Shown here in pieces: positions 46,889 through 55,894 of a stretch of DNA of 64,000 nucleotides (position 1 is its first letter; every line of letters starts with the position of its first letter). The notes under the pieces are model-generated. The model did no database searches, was not told where the DNA came from, and saw only the letters and a program-made list of their open reading frames with translations. Origin of the DNA: Nocardioides conyzicola (lineage in GTDB: Bacteria > Actinomycetota > Actinomycetes > Propionibacteriales > Nocardioidaceae); the NCBI RefSeq assembly GCF_039543825.1, contig NZ_BAABKM010000002.1, positions 466,133-530,132 on the forward strand. Reading direction: 5' to 3'. The position numbers and the translations under genes are program-made.

Positions 46889-47641
46889 CTACTCGACAGC
46901 CTGCGCGGAGAGCGGGAGCTCCGCCCAGACCCGCTTGCCACCCGTCTCGCCGGCGTCCATCCCCCACGACGCGGCGAGCGCGCCGACCAGGTGCAGCCCG
47001 CGACCGTGCTCCTCGGTGTCGGTGAGCGGCTGGGGCTCGGGGGTGCCGGCTCCGCCGTCCTCGACCTCGATCCGCAGCGCCGAGGCGGTGGTGATCAGGC
47101 GGATACGGTACGACGACTCCGCGTGCGTGAGCGCGTTGGCGGCGAGCTCGCTCACCACCAGCTGCGCGTCGTCGACCGGCTCCTCGATCCCCCACTCGGC
47201 GAGCGTGTCGCGCACGAAGCGGCGCGCGACCGCGACCGTGCTCAGCTCGTTGGCGAGCTCCAGCACGGCCTCGGCCTCGTCGTCGGCGCTGACCGACTCC
47301 AGCACGTCCAGCAGGTAGCCGAGGTCAGCGTCCTTGAGCACGAAGCCGGCCGCGTTGGCGTCGATCCACGCGCGGTCCACCGTCTCGAGGCCGGAGAACA
47401 CCACCACCTTGGCCGCGGGCGCCGCCGCACGGATGCGGGTCAGGACCTCGCTGCCGGCGATATCGGGCAGGCCGAGGTCCAGAACGACGACGTCGGGGCG
47501 CAGCTGCTCGGAGAGACGGACGGCTTCCGCACCGTCCGCCGCCTCGCCCACGACCTCGAACCCGCCCCGGAAACGGATCGACGTGCGGACCAGTCGGCGC
47601 ACCTCAACGACGTCGTCCACCAGGAGGACGCGAATCGGCAC
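46889..47641 (-). CDS. Receiver domain fused to an RsbW-like HATPase
   Basis: Protein of 250 residues. An N-terminal REC domain (about 1-120) has the DDV acidic pair, phospho-acceptor Asp52 in [10 protein letters not shown] and Lys in FVLKDAD. The C-terminal 120 residues are a GHKL ATPase of the anti-sigma-factor-kinase type ([18 protein letters not shown] with the N-box Asn, and [14 protein letters not shown]). No DHp/His-phosphotransfer helix lies between. This order suggests a Ser kinase or anti-sigma factor switched by phosphorylation. Partner proteins are unknown. The neighbouring REC-PAS-kinase gene may supply the phosphate. Confidence 0.83.
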   Translation of the reverse strand: MPIRVLLVDDVVEVRRLVRTSIRFRGGFEVVGEAADGAEAVRLSEQLRPDVVVLDLGLPDIAGSEVLTRIRAAAPAAKVVVFSGLETVDRAWIDANAAGFVLKDADLGYLLDVLESVSADDEAEAVLELANELSTVAVARRFVRDTLAEWGIEEPVDDAQLVVSELAANALTHAESSYRIRLITTASALRIEVEDGGAGTPEPQPLTDTEEHGRGLHLVGALAASWGMDAGETGGKRVWAELPLSAQAVE

Positions 47642-47696
47642 GTCCCGAAGCCTAGGGCGTGCTCGGGTGATCTGGGGCAGGTAACGGCCGCGAGTT

Positions 47697-50039
47697 TCAG
47701 CCCGGGTGGTCGGCGTCCGGCGCGCCGGCGCGCGGCAGCCGGACCACGAAGGCGCCCGGGACGTCGCCCTCGGGGGCGCGGTAGAAGGCGTCGCCGCCGT
47801 GGGCGCGGACCAGCTGGCGGACGATGAAGAGCCCCAACCCGGTCCCGCCCTTGGCCTGACCGGTGGAGAACCGCTCGAACAGGCGGGCCTGCATGTGCGG
47901 CGGTACGCCGGGGCCTGACTCCGTCACCGTGACCAGGACGTCCTCGCCGTCCGCCCGGGCGGTGACCCGCACGGGGGGCTCACCGTGCAGCAGTGCGTTG
48001 TTGACGAGGTTGTCGACGACCTGGCCCAGCCGGCCCGCGTCGCCCACGACCTCGAGGTCCCCGTCGACCTCGGACTCGACCCCCGCGTCGGGGTGGGTCC
48101 GCCGGGCGGTCGCGACGCTGTCGGCGACCACCCGTCCGACGTCGACCGGCTCCCGCTCGAGCTCCAGCCGGCTCGACTGCAGCCGCGACGCCGTCAGCAG
48201 GTCGTCGAGCAGCCGGCGCAGCCGGGTGGCGCTCGCGCCCATGCCGAGCAGCAGCTCCTCGAGCTCGTCGTCCTCGAGCTCCGTCCAGTGGGCGACCAGC
48301 ATGTCCGCCGTACCCCCGAGGACGGCGACGGGCGTGCGCAGCTCGTGGGCGGTGGTGGCCAGGAAGTGGGCCTGGTCCTCCGCGGCCTGCTGGAGCCGGG
48401 AGTTGGCCTCGGTGAGGGCAGCGGCGGCGGTCTCGCGCTCCTCGATGAGCAGCTTGCGCTCGGTGACGTCGCGGGTGACCTTGGCGAAGCCCACCAGTCG
48501 TCCACCGGCGTCGCGGACGGCGGTGATGACGACGTTGGCCCAGAAGCGGCTGCCGTCCTTGCGGACCCGCCAGCCCTCCTCCTCGTAGCGACCGTCGCGG
48601 ATCGCCAGCTCCAGCTCGTGCTCGGGGTGCTTGGACTCCTGGAGCTCGGGCGGGTAGAAGGTCCGGAAGTGCTTCCCGATGATCTCGTCGGCCGTGTAGC
48701 CCTTGCTGCGCTGGGCCCCGGCGTTCCAGCTGGCGACGAGGCCCTCGGGCGAGAGCATGAAGATCGCGTAGTCGGCGACGGTCTCGACCAGCAGCCGGAA
48801 GCGCTCCTCGCTCTCCCGCAGCGCCTCCTCCTGCTCACGGCGACGGGTGACGTCGCGGGTCACCTTCGCGAAGCCCACGTGCCGGCCGTCGCTGTCGTGC
48901 ACCGCGGTGATCAGCACGGTCGACCAGAACCGGGTGCCGTCCTTGCGGACCCGCCAGCCCTCCTCCTCGTAGTGGCCGTCGCGCAGCGCGATCTCCAGCT
49001 CGTGCTCGGGGTGCTTCGCGTCCTGGAGCTCCTGGGGGTAGAAGGTGCGGAAGTGCCGACCGACGATCTCGTCGGCGGTGTAGCCCTTGATCCGCTGCGC
49101 GCCGGCGTTCCAGCTCTCCACCAGGCCCTCGGGGGAGAGCATCAGGATCGCGTAGTCCTCGACGTTGTCGACCAGCAGCCGGAAGCGGGTCTCGCTGCGC
49201 CGCAGCTCCTCCTCCGCCACCCGCTGCACGCTGACGTCCTGCACCTGCACGAAGAGGTAGAGCGGTCGGCGCTCGCTGTCGAGCACGGGAGCGAACGTCG
49301 CGACCACGCGGCGCGGGGCCGCCGACCCGACGACGTCGTGCTCGACCTGGCCCACGTCCTCGGCCCCCGACAGGATCCCCGCGAGCACGCGGTCGAGCGC
49401 GCCGCTCGCCGTACCCACGAAGGAGGAGTACGCCGTGCCGACGAGCTCGTCGACGGAGCGGTCGAGGATCGAGCCGAGCGAGCGGTTGGCGCGGACGACC
49501 CGGCCGGCCAGGGTCACCGTCGCCATGCCGATCGCGGCGTCCTCGAAGACCTCGCGGAAGCGCTCCAGGTGCTCGCGCAGCACCCGCTGCTCACCCTCGT
49601 CGTCGGGTCCGGTCGCGCCGACGGTCCGGGGCGCCGGCTGCCGCGCACCCGGACTCTCGAGGACCTCCACGAGGTCGCCGGCGAGGGTCTCGAGCGAGGT
49701 GGACTTCTCGAAGAACGCCGACGCGCCCAGCTCCACGGCGCGGTGCGCGAGGCCCTCCTCCTGGAAGCCGCTGTACATGACCACCCGGGTCCCGGGCGAC
49801 ACCGCGAGGATCTGCGGGAGCGCCTCCAGCCCGTCCATCACCGGCATCGAGACGTCCAGCAGCACGAGCGCGGGCCGCAGCTCGCGCACCGCCTCGACGG
49901 CCTCGGCGCCGTTGCCCGCCTCGCCGACCACGTCGAGCAGGCCCGACAGCCGCAGGCGCGCGCGCACGAGGGCCCGTACCTCCGCCGCGTCGTCGACCAC
50001 GACGATCGTCGGTCGCGTCGACTCCCCACCCGCGGCCAC
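47697..50039 (-). CDS. REC-PAS-PAS-PAS-histidine kinase
   Basis: Soluble signalling kinase of 780 residues with a receiver domain in front. REC covers about 11-128 (Asp62 in LLDVSMPVMDG). PAS1 is about 156-275. PAS2 (285-401) and PAS3 (413-528) are about 80% alike. HisKA has His565 in TTAHELRTPVAVLGG, and HATPase covers about 655-772 with NLVNNALLHG and GGTGLGLFIVRQL. There is no membrane segment, so ligand sensing must be internal. Head-first REC kinases often work in phosphorelay chains. It lies 56 bases upstream of the REC-HATPase gene and probably forms an operon with it. Confidence 0.88.
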   Translation of the reverse strand: MAAGGESTRPTIVVVDDAAEVRALVRARLRLSGLLDVVGEAGNGAEAVEAVRELRPALVLLDVSMPVMDGLEALPQILAVSPGTRVVMYSGFQEEGLAHRAVELGASAFFEKSTSLETLAGDLVEVLESPGARQPAPRTVGATGPDDEGEQRVLREHLERFREVFEDAAIGMATVTLAGRVVRANRSLGSILDRSVDELVGTAYSSFVGTASGALDRVLAGILSGAEDVGQVEHDVVGSAAPRRVVATFAPVLDSERRPLYLFVQVQDVSVQRVAEEELRRSETRFRLLVDNVEDYAILMLSPEGLVESWNAGAQRIKGYTADEIVGRHFRTFYPQELQDAKHPEHELEIALRDGHYEEEGWRVRKDGTRFWSTVLITAVHDSDGRHVGFAKVTRDVTRRREQEEALRESEERFRLLVETVADYAIFMLSPEGLVASWNAGAQRSKGYTADEIIGKHFRTFYPPELQESKHPEHELELAIRDGRYEEEGWRVRKDGSRFWANVVITAVRDAGGRLVGFAKVTRDVTERKLLIEERETAAAALTEANSRLQQAAEDQAHFLATTAHELRTPVAVLGGTADMLVAHWTELEDDELEELLLGMGASATRLRRLLDDLLTASRLQSSRLELEREPVDVGRVVADSVATARRTHPDAGVESEVDGDLEVVGDAGRLGQVVDNLVNNALLHGEPPVRVTARADGEDVLVTVTESGPGVPPHMQARLFERFSTGQAKGGTGLGLFIVRQLVRAHGGDAFYRAPEGDVPGAFVVRLPRAGAPDADHPG
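48456..49190 (-). repeat. Internal tandem duplication of a PAS module
   Basis: Two direct copies inside the REC-PAS-kinase gene, 48837-49190 (PAS2) and 48456-48803 (PAS3), offset by 384 bases. They share NAGAQ, KGYTADEI, HFRTFYP, ELQ, KHPEHELE, EEEGWRVRKDG and VGFAKVTRDVT. Identity is about 80% at protein level by eye, implying a relatively recent in-frame duplication. Confidence 0.85.
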
Positions 50040-50074
50040 GCACGGAACCTAACCCAGTCCGGGTGACCGTGTCG

Positions 50075-50533
50075 TCAACGCCGCCCGAAGACCTGCGAGA
50101 CCCACCACCGACCGTGCCCGTCCCGGCGCGCACCGATCCCCATCAGCCGGTACTGCGGCCGCAGGATGTTCTCCCGGTGACCCGCGGAGTGCATCCACCC
50201 CCGGTTGACCACCGCCGTGCCCGAGCGGAAGCCCGTCGCGATGTTCTCTCCCACCCACGACAGGTGGCACCGCGCCGCGACCGGCTGCAGGTCCTGGTGC
50301 ACCAGGCGGCCGTGGCGGGCCATGTGCCGCGCCCACTTCTCGGCGTACCTGGTCAGGCAGGCGGCCTCCCGCAGCTCGCGGCGGTCGTGGTCGGCCCGCT
50401 GGGCGTTGGTGGCCCGGAACGCCGCGTCGGCGTACCGGTCGGCGGGTGCCGCCTGGACCGGCGCGACCAGGAGCGTGGCGCCGAGGGCGGCGGCGGCGAG
50501 CAGGACGGTGAGGGGTCGTAATCCCGAGAACAT
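50075..50533 (-). CDS. Secreted CAP-domain (SCP/PR1-like) protein
   Basis: Exported protein of 152 residues. A signal peptide (about 1-28, ending VQAAP) is followed by a small CAP fold: FRATNAQRADHDR, ENIATGFRSG, GWMHSAGHRENIL (conserved H-x-x-N-I-L) and MGIGARRDGHGRWWVSQVFG. Function is unknown; bacterial CAP proteins are often spore- or wall-associated. It follows the Tad cluster in the same direction but is separated by 63 bases. Confidence 0.87.
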   Translation of the reverse strand: MFSGLRPLTVLLAAAALGATLLVAPVQAAPADRYADAAFRATNAQRADHDRRELREAACLTRYAEKWARHMARHGRLVHQDLQPVAARCHLSWVGENIATGFRSGTAVVNRGWMHSAGHRENILRPQYRLMGIGARRDGHGRWWVSQVFGRR

Positions 50534-50596
50534 GACTCTCCAGACAGCGTCGGCGTCCGATCAGGCCCTCCACCGTAGTACGACGCACGCCCGTCC

Positions 50597-51040
50597 TCAG
50601 CGCTCGGCCACGACCACAGCCGACCCGGTGGCCCCGATCGTGGCGACGTCCGGCGACCCCGGCACGGTGAGCGGGAGGTCGAGCGGAGCGGTGACGTGCA
50701 CGGTCACGGTGGAGGTGGTCCGGTCGAGGTCCACGGTGAAGGACAGGCCGGGGTACGTCGTGTAGGCGCCGGAGCCGGCGAGGAACTCGCGGACGGAGCC
50801 GCGGACGCTCTCGAGGCTCAGGTCGAGGCGCCCCTGGGGCACGCCCCCGCCGTACACCTCCTCGCCGGTGGCGCCGAGGTCGGCCGCGCGGAGGGCGGCG
50901 CCGTCGGCGACGGTGTCGAGGCCCTGGCGCTGGAGGTACGCCGCGGACACGTCCACGACCATCGCGACGGCCATCGCCAGGACCAGCGCGAAGCCGACGA
51001 TCAGCGGCGTCGTCGTGCCGGCCTCGTCACGGCGCCGCAT
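50597..51040 (-). CDS. TadG-like pilus assembly protein (Tad pseudopilin-type)
   Basis: Membrane-anchored protein of 147 residues. The N-terminal helix GTTTPLIVGFALVLAMAVAMVVDVSAAYLQRQGLDTVADGAALRAAD is the usual TadG/TadE-like class with a transmembrane anchor and a helical start; the rest is extracytoplasmic β-rich. It is the last gene of the Tad cluster, overlapping the preceding one by 14 bases. Confidence 0.75.
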   Translation of the reverse strand: MRRRDEAGTTTPLIVGFALVLAMAVAMVVDVSAAYLQRQGLDTVADGAALRAADLGATGEEVYGGGVPQGRLDLSLESVRGSVREFLAGSGAYTTYPGLSFTVDLDRTTSTVTVHVTAPLDLPLTVPGSPDVATIGATGSAVVVAER

Positions 51041-51482
51041 CGTCGGACCCCGCTTCCTGGAACTGGCCGATCGGTACGACGTGGGTCGCGTCGAGCGCGA
51101 AGCTCGGGGCGTCGCCGCCGAGGATCTCCGGCATCAGCGGCAGGTCGACCCGCGAGGTGATGACGACGGTGATGACCGAGGTGCCGCGGTGGCAGTCGTG
51201 GGGGTACGGCGTACAGGTGATGTGCACGTGCAGCGGAGCGTCCCCGACGCCCTGGTCGCTCAGCGCCTGCCGGGCGGCGGCCTCGGCGCGGGCCTTCCCC
51301 TCGGCGTCGGTGGGCGCGAGGGCGTAGGCCCGCCCAGCGGCGCGGGCCGCACCGGAGACCGCGAAGGCACCGCGCTGCACCTCGAAGACCGAGACGACGA
51401 TCCACAGCAACGGCACCAGCAGCAGGATGCCCAGCCAGCTCAGCTCGACGAGCGCACTGCCGTCCTCGTCGTGACGCCTCAC
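51027..51482 (-). CDS. TadE-like pilus protein
   Basis: Protein of 151 residues. DGSALVELSWLGILLLVPLLWIVVSVFEVQRGAFAVSGAARAAGRA is a TadE-type N-terminal anchor with the Glu after the charged start. A pair of Cys (CTPYPHDC) probably forms a disulfide in the exposed domain. Minor pilin or assembly component of the Tad system. It overlaps both neighbours. Confidence 0.8.
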   Translation of the reverse strand: MRRHDEDGSALVELSWLGILLLVPLLWIVVSVFEVQRGAFAVSGAARAAGRAYALAPTDAEGKARAEAAARQALSDQGVGDAPLHVHITCTPYPHDCHRGTSVITVVITSRVDLPLMPEILGGDAPSFALDATHVVPIGQFQEAGSDDAAP

Positions 51483-51871
51483 GGAGGCTGCTCCTCCACC
51501 GCGTGGCCGGTCACCTCGAGCGCAATGCCCGGGCCGCCGATGCCGAGCGCCGGCACGACCGCGCGGACGGTGACCTCCACGCCGGGGGCGCCGTCGACGG
51601 TCGCCTCGTGGGCGGACACGTCGCGGGCGAACCGGCCGGAGATCGCACCGTCGATCTGGTCGCGGGTGCGGGCGACACCGTCGTCCGGTCCGCGGTCGAG
51701 CGTCGCGGCGTACCGCGCTCCCTCGGACGCCGCCGACGCGAGCGTGTTGCGCACCAGCAGCACCAGCGCCACCTGGAGGATCCCCAGGAAGACCGGCACG
51801 AGCACGACGAGGACGAGCACGAAGTCGACCACCGCCGACCCGCGCTCCCCCGGCTCGCGCCGGTGGCGCAC
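51479..51871 (-). CDS. TadE-like pilus protein
   Basis: Protein of 130 residues with the TadE N-terminus GERGSAVVDFVLVLVVLVPVFLGILQVALVLLVRNTLASAASEGARYAA. The GTG start overlaps the preceding stop by one base (TAGTG). Three TadE/G-like proteins in a row is the usual actinobacterial pattern. Confidence 0.83.
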   Translation of the reverse strand: MRHRREPGERGSAVVDFVLVLVVLVPVFLGILQVALVLLVRNTLASAASEGARYAATLDRGPDDGVARTRDQIDGAISGRFARDVSAHEATVDGAPGVEVTVRAVVPALGIGGPGIALEVTGHAVEEQPP

Positions 51872-52065
51872 TACTTCACCTTGTTGAGCGCCGAGGACAC
51901 CATGTCCTGCAGCGCCGGGCCTGCGATCGCGGTGATGCCGACGACCAGGCCGGCGGTCATCACGGTGATCATCACCCAGCCGGGTACGTCGCCGCGCTCG
52001 TCGCGTGGCCGCGGTGCCACCACCGTCAGGTAGATCCTCGCCATCGCGAGGGTGAGGTGTTCCAT
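51871..52065 (-). CDS. Small Flp-pilin-like protein
   Basis: Protein of 64 residues with a hydrophobic helix after a charged N-terminus: ERGDVPGWVMITVMTAGLVVGITAIAG, then QDMVSSALNKVK. The position between tadC and tadE and the length suggest the Flp major pilin or a DUF4244-type relative. The typical prepilin cleavage site is not clear, so the pilin call is tentative. It starts 20 bases after tadC. Confidence 0.65.
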   Translation of the reverse strand: MEHLTLAMARIYLTVVAPRPRDERGDVPGWVMITVMTAGLVVGITAIAGPALQDMVSSALNKVK

Positions 52066-52084
52066 CAGTCCTGTCCTTTCGGGG

Positions 52085-53020
52085 TCAGGGAGCGGTCAGG
52101 GAGAGGCCCACGACGCCGGGCCAGAAGGCGAACAGGACGGTCACCGGGAGGACCAGGAAGACGACGGGGACCATCATCAGGACCTCCTTGCGGGCGGCGG
52201 TCTCGATCAGGTCGCGCCGGCCCGCCTCGCGCACGTCGTCGGCCTGGGCATGCAGCACGTCGGCCAACGGGGTGCCCCGCTCGACCGCGACCGCGATGCC
52301 CTGAGCGAACCGGGACACGATGGGCAGCCCGCTGCTCGCGGCCATCGCGTCGAAGGCGCTGCCGACCGGCTCTCCGGTGCGTACGGCGGACAGCACCCGC
52401 CCGAGCTCGCGGGACAGCTCACCGCCGCTGCGGCGTACGACACGGTCCAACGCCATCACCGGACTCTCACCCGCGGCGACCGACAGCGCCAGCAGCTCGG
52501 CGATCGTCGGGAACTCCGCCAGGATCAGCTGCTCGCGACGGCGGACCTGGCCGGTGAGGTGGGTGTCGCGGGCCAGCACGCCCGCCACGAACGCGATCGC
52601 GCACGCCAGCATCCAGAGCACGACGGAGCCGGGATGCGTGAGCATCCGGAGCAGAGCCACGGCGGCCGTGGCGGCGAAGGCGACCAGGCCCCACACCACC
52701 TGCTCGATCCGGAACTCGTGCACCGTCTTGTCGATCGCCGCCCGCTCCAGGCGCCGGCGGACCGACGTCACCCCGCCGAGGACCCGCTCGACGGCCTCGG
52801 CCGCGGAGCGCAGCATCGGCCCGAAGACCCCGACCGCGGCTGACGTCGGCGCGGGCGCGGAGCGGCGTACGGCGTCGTCGAGCAGCGGGAGGTCCCGGAC
52901 GTAGGGCAGCACCCGGACCGCCAGCTGCGGGCGCCGGATCGCCCGGACCCGCACGGCGACGAGGAGCAGCCCGGCCGCAGCCGTCGCCCCGAGCAACGCG
53001 CCCCACATCGCCGGGCTCAC
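52085..53020 (-). CDS. tadC: TadC-like type II secretion F-domain protein
   Basis: Inner-membrane platform protein of 311 residues. N-terminal hydrophobic segment, a cytosolic T2SSF domain (ILAEFPTIAELLALSVAAGES, VMALDRVVRRSGGELSRELGRVL, MAASSGLPIVSRFAQGIAVAVERGTPLADVLHAQA) and C-terminal TMs. The GTG start overlaps the tadB stop (GTGA). Confidence 0.88.
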   Translation of the reverse strand: MSPAMWGALLGATAAAGLLLVAVRVRAIRRPQLAVRVLPYVRDLPLLDDAVRRSAPAPTSAAVGVFGPMLRSAAEAVERVLGGVTSVRRRLERAAIDKTVHEFRIEQVVWGLVAFAATAAVALLRMLTHPGSVVLWMLACAIAFVAGVLARDTHLTGQVRRREQLILAEFPTIAELLALSVAAGESPVMALDRVVRRSGGELSRELGRVLSAVRTGEPVGSAFDAMAASSGLPIVSRFAQGIAVAVERGTPLADVLHAQADDVREAGRRDLIETAARKEVLMMVPVVFLVLPVTVLFAFWPGVVGLSLTAP

Positions 53021-53871
53021 GACATGATCCGGCGTTCGACGGGCAGACGACCGATGCGCATCATCAGCCGGTAGGCGACCAGGCACAGCGCGGCCCCGAC
53101 CGCGAGCACGAAGACCCCGACCGGCGACGCGTAGCGGTGGATGACGTCGGACTGGAAGGACATCAGCAGCAGCACCAGCCACGGCGACGCGACCGCCAGC
53201 CGCGCACCGTTGACGGTCCAGGCCTGGCGGGCCTCCATCTCCGAGCGGGTGCGCGCGTCCTCGCGGAGGTACGTCGAGAGGCTCCGCAGCAGGCGTCCGA
53301 GCTCGCCGCCGCCGACCTCCCGGGCGATCCGCAGGCCCTCCACGACACGATCGCCGACCGGGTCCGCGAGCCGGTCCTTGAGCCGGTCGAGCGACTCCCC
53401 GAACCGTCCGGTGACCTGGTAGTCCAGCGCGAACTGGTCGAAGGCCGTCCGCAGCGGTGCCGGCCCGCGCACCGCGAGTCCCGCGAGCGCGTCGGGCAGC
53501 GACATGCCGGCGCGGACGGCGGAGGTCAGGTTGTCGACCGCCTCAGGCCACACCTCCGCGAGCTCCTGCTGCCGGCGGCGAGCACGCCCCGACACCACGG
53601 CCACCGGCAGGTAGGCGCCCATCGCACCGAAGGCGATCGCCACCGGCGGCGTCCCCGACACGACCTGCAACGCCAGCGCCGTGATCACGCCGCAGACCAC
53701 GCAGAGCAGCAGGAAGCCCGTCGCCGACACCTGCCCCATGCCGGCCCGCGCGAGCAGGGCCGTCGTACGACGGGATCGGACCGCGTCGGCGCGCGGACGA
53801 CGCGGCAGGAAGAACGCGCTCCAGACGAGCAGCAGCCCGATGCCGACCCCGAGTCCGACGAGCGCGCCCAT
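53017..53871 (-). CDS. tadB: TadB-like type II secretion F-domain protein
   Basis: Second platform protein of 284 residues. It has N-terminal TMs, then EVWPEAVDNLTSAVRAGMSLPDALAGLA, GRFGESLDRLKDRLADPVGDRVVEGLRIAREVGGGELGRLL and C-terminal TMs. The start at 53871 (MGALVGLG) comes 2 bases after the stop of the truncated cpaF. Because the cpaF 5' part and any promoter lie beyond the inserted element, expression of this and the downstream tad genes is probably lost or depends on the element. Confidence 0.88.
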   Translation of the reverse strand: MGALVGLGVGIGLLLVWSAFFLPRRPRADAVRSRRTTALLARAGMGQVSATGFLLLCVVCGVITALALQVVSGTPPVAIAFGAMGAYLPVAVVSGRARRRQQELAEVWPEAVDNLTSAVRAGMSLPDALAGLAVRGPAPLRTAFDQFALDYQVTGRFGESLDRLKDRLADPVGDRVVEGLRIAREVGGGELGRLLRSLSTYLREDARTRSEMEARQAWTVNGARLAVASPWLVLLLMSFQSDVIHRYASPVGVFVLAVGAALCLVAYRLMMRIGRLPVERRIMS

Positions 53872-53873
53872 CG

Positions 53874-54221
53874 CTACCCTCCGGCCACGATCCGGTGCAC
53901 GTCGATCCCGATCCGCTCGAAGCGCTCGAGGTGCGGCGGCATCCCCCCGGCCCGGCGGAGGTCCCCGCCGCGTCGCTCGAAGACCGGCTCCGTCTCGATC
54001 ACATCCTGCTCGACACGACCCGGGACGCCGACGATCTCGTTGACGCGGCGTACGCCGCGCTCGTCGATCCCCAGGTGCACGACCATGTCGACCGACGACG
54101 CGACCGTGGGCACGACGAAGCGGGCCGAGATGTTCTCGCCCGCCAGCAGCGGCAGCGTGCACATCTTCACCAGCGCCTCGCGGGCGCTGTTGGCGTGGAT
54201 GGTGCACATGCCCGGCAGCCC
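53874..54221 (-). pseudogene. cpaF: 3' fragment of cpaF (TadA ATPase), cut by the integrated element
   Basis: Only ~115 codons of a gene usually ~400 long. The fragment starts at GLPGMCTIHANSAREALVKM (the Walker B-distal region with the HANS motif) and continues through LLAGENISARFVVPTVASSVD to the normal C-terminus RIVAGG. Upstream of about 54221 the sequence stops resembling the family and leads into the integrase region. The N-terminal part, with Walker A, is not in the window and should lie at the other end of the element. Confidence 0.85.
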
Positions 54222-54304
54222 GCGATCGGCTCACGGCGTAATAGGTATGAGCACCTCGCCGACCGCAGGCTGACTGCTCCCTCGTCCCACAACGAGGAGA
54301 TCAC

Positions 54305-55783
54305 ATGAGTGCAACCGCTCGCCCGCTTCGCGTAATCGGCTACGTCCGACTGTCGGACTACCGCGCCGACGACGCCTCAACCTCGCCGCAGCGTCAGCGC
54401 GAACAGATCACGGCGACGTGCCTCGCTCGCGGCTGGCAACTCGTCGACATCATTGCGGATCTCGATGTTTCCGGGTCAGATCGAGGCCTTCGCCTTCAAC
54501 GCCCTGGCCTTGTGCAGATCCGTGCCCGGTATGCCGAGGCAGACGTCTTGCTCTTCACGAAACTCGACCGGCTCGCCCGCAACGTCACCGACTTCCGAGC
54601 GATCGCAGAAGACGCCGAGGCTAACGGCGTTGCGCTCGTGTCGATCGACGACAACATCGACCTCACCTCGGCATCCGGGAAGTTCTTCGCGACGATCCTG
54701 GCAGCGTTTGCCGAGATGGAGGCCGCAACCATTCGCGAGCGTGTGCTGAAGGGAAACGCGAAGGCTCGCGAACTCGGCCGCTTCATGGGAGGCGTCCCGC
54801 CCTACGGCTATCGAGCCGTCCCGCACCCGAGCGGCGAAGGCCGGGCGCTTGCGATCGACCCCGCCGAGGCGGCAGTCGTCCGCGAACTCGCCGCGGCGGT
54901 CCTGGGAGGCGCGACGGTCTACCGAGCCACTCGCGAACTCAACGAGCGCGGCGTCCTCTCCAAGACCGGCAAAGAATGGTCCACCCAAGCCGTCCGGCAA
55001 GTCCTTACGAGCCCGCGCATCGTCGGGAGGCGGACCCATGGAGGAGAGGTCGTTTCCGGAGCAAACGGTCTCCCCCTGCAAGTCGACGACCCGGTCCTGA
55101 GTGTCGAGACCTGGCACCGAGTCCGGGCGAGGCTCGCGCCGACCCCAGCGTCCTCACGTCGGTCGCCCAACCCGGCTCGGCTGCTCTCCGGACTCGTCAC
55201 GTGCTCCCGCTGCAACGGGCGTATGAACCCCGGCCCGACGGGAGGCGATGGAAGACTCTCTTACCGCTGCTCCACCGCCTCGAAGGGTCGCGAGTGCTCG
55301 GGCGTCTCAGTTCGATGCGAGCCGCTAGAAGCGTGGCTCGTGGAGACATTCCTCGATCGCTTCGGCCCGTTGCCCCTAACTCACGTCATCGAGATTGCGC
55401 CCGAGGAGCCTGCCGCGCTCGTTGAGGTCCGGGCCGCGATGAACGCTGCCGCGAACGCCATGATCGTGAAAGACGCGAACGTCCCAGCCCTCGTCGACCG
55501 CCTGGCTGCCCTGAAGGGCGAGGAGGCCCGTCTGGAAGCGGCACCACGTGAGGATCGTTTCGAGGTGATCGAAGAGGGCACGTTCGCCGAGGTGTGGCAC
55601 CGCGACGAAGACGTAGAGCGCCGCCGTAATCTCCTGGCTGATGCCGTGCAGGAGATCTCGATCTCGCCCGGTAAGGCTGGCCGTCGGCCCTTCAATCCCG
55701 AGCGCGTCGAGGTCCGTTGGGCTGAGGGCTCATCGCTGTCTGACTACGGCACGGGCGAGAGTCGGGGCCCCGCGATCGCCTGA
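54305..55783 (+). CDS. Large serine recombinase (integrase)
   Basis: Site-specific recombinase of 492 residues. The resolvase domain (about 8-155) has the nucleophile Ser17 in YVRLSDYR, then ADVLLFTKLDRLARNVTDF and the E-helix AAFAEMEAATIRERV. The recombinase domain (about 160-280) contains GGVPPYGYRAV and NERGVLSKTGKEWS. A zinc ribbon CSRCNGRMNPG... YRCS...REC (about 300-335) and a coiled-coil C-terminus complete the usual layout. The ATG has GAGGAG 6 bases upstream. It integrated the element into cpaF. No excisionase (RDF) is recognised. Confidence 0.95.
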   Translation: MSATARPLRVIGYVRLSDYRADDASTSPQRQREQITATCLARGWQLVDIIADLDVSGSDRGLRLQRPGLVQIRARYAEADVLLFTKLDRLARNVTDFRAIAEDAEANGVALVSIDDNIDLTSASGKFFATILAAFAEMEAATIRERVLKGNAKARELGRFMGGVPPYGYRAVPHPSGEGRALAIDPAEAAVVRELAAAVLGGATVYRATRELNERGVLSKTGKEWSTQAVRQVLTSPRIVGRRTHGGEVVSGANGLPLQVDDPVLSVETWHRVRARLAPTPASSRRSPNPARLLSGLVTCSRCNGRMNPGPTGGDGRLSYRCSTASKGRECSGVSVRCEPLEAWLVETFLDRFGPLPLTHVIEIAPEEPAALVEVRAAMNAAANAMIVKDANVPALVDRLAALKGEEARLEAAPREDRFEVIEEGTFAEVWHRDEDVERRRNLLADAVQEISISPGKAGRRPFNPERVEVRWAEGSSLSDYGTGESRGPAIA

Positions 55784-55798
55784 CCACAGAGCCAAATT

Positions 55799-55834
55799 GG
55801 AGAGCCCCCGCGCCGCCTGGCCCGGGGGCTCTCC
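55799..55834 (+). terminator. Intrinsic terminator after the integrase gene
   Basis: Perfect 12-bp stem, GGAGAGCCCCCG and CGGGGGCTCTCC, with a 12-base loop, followed by GCGTTT. It lies 16 bases after the integrase stop. The core AGCCCCCG/CGGGGGCT recurs in the terminator at 58004. Confidence 0.85.
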
Positions 55835-55894
55835 GCGTTTACACGCCCTAGATCGAGCGAAGCACCCGCGACCCGGACGCCGGAGCGGACGCCG

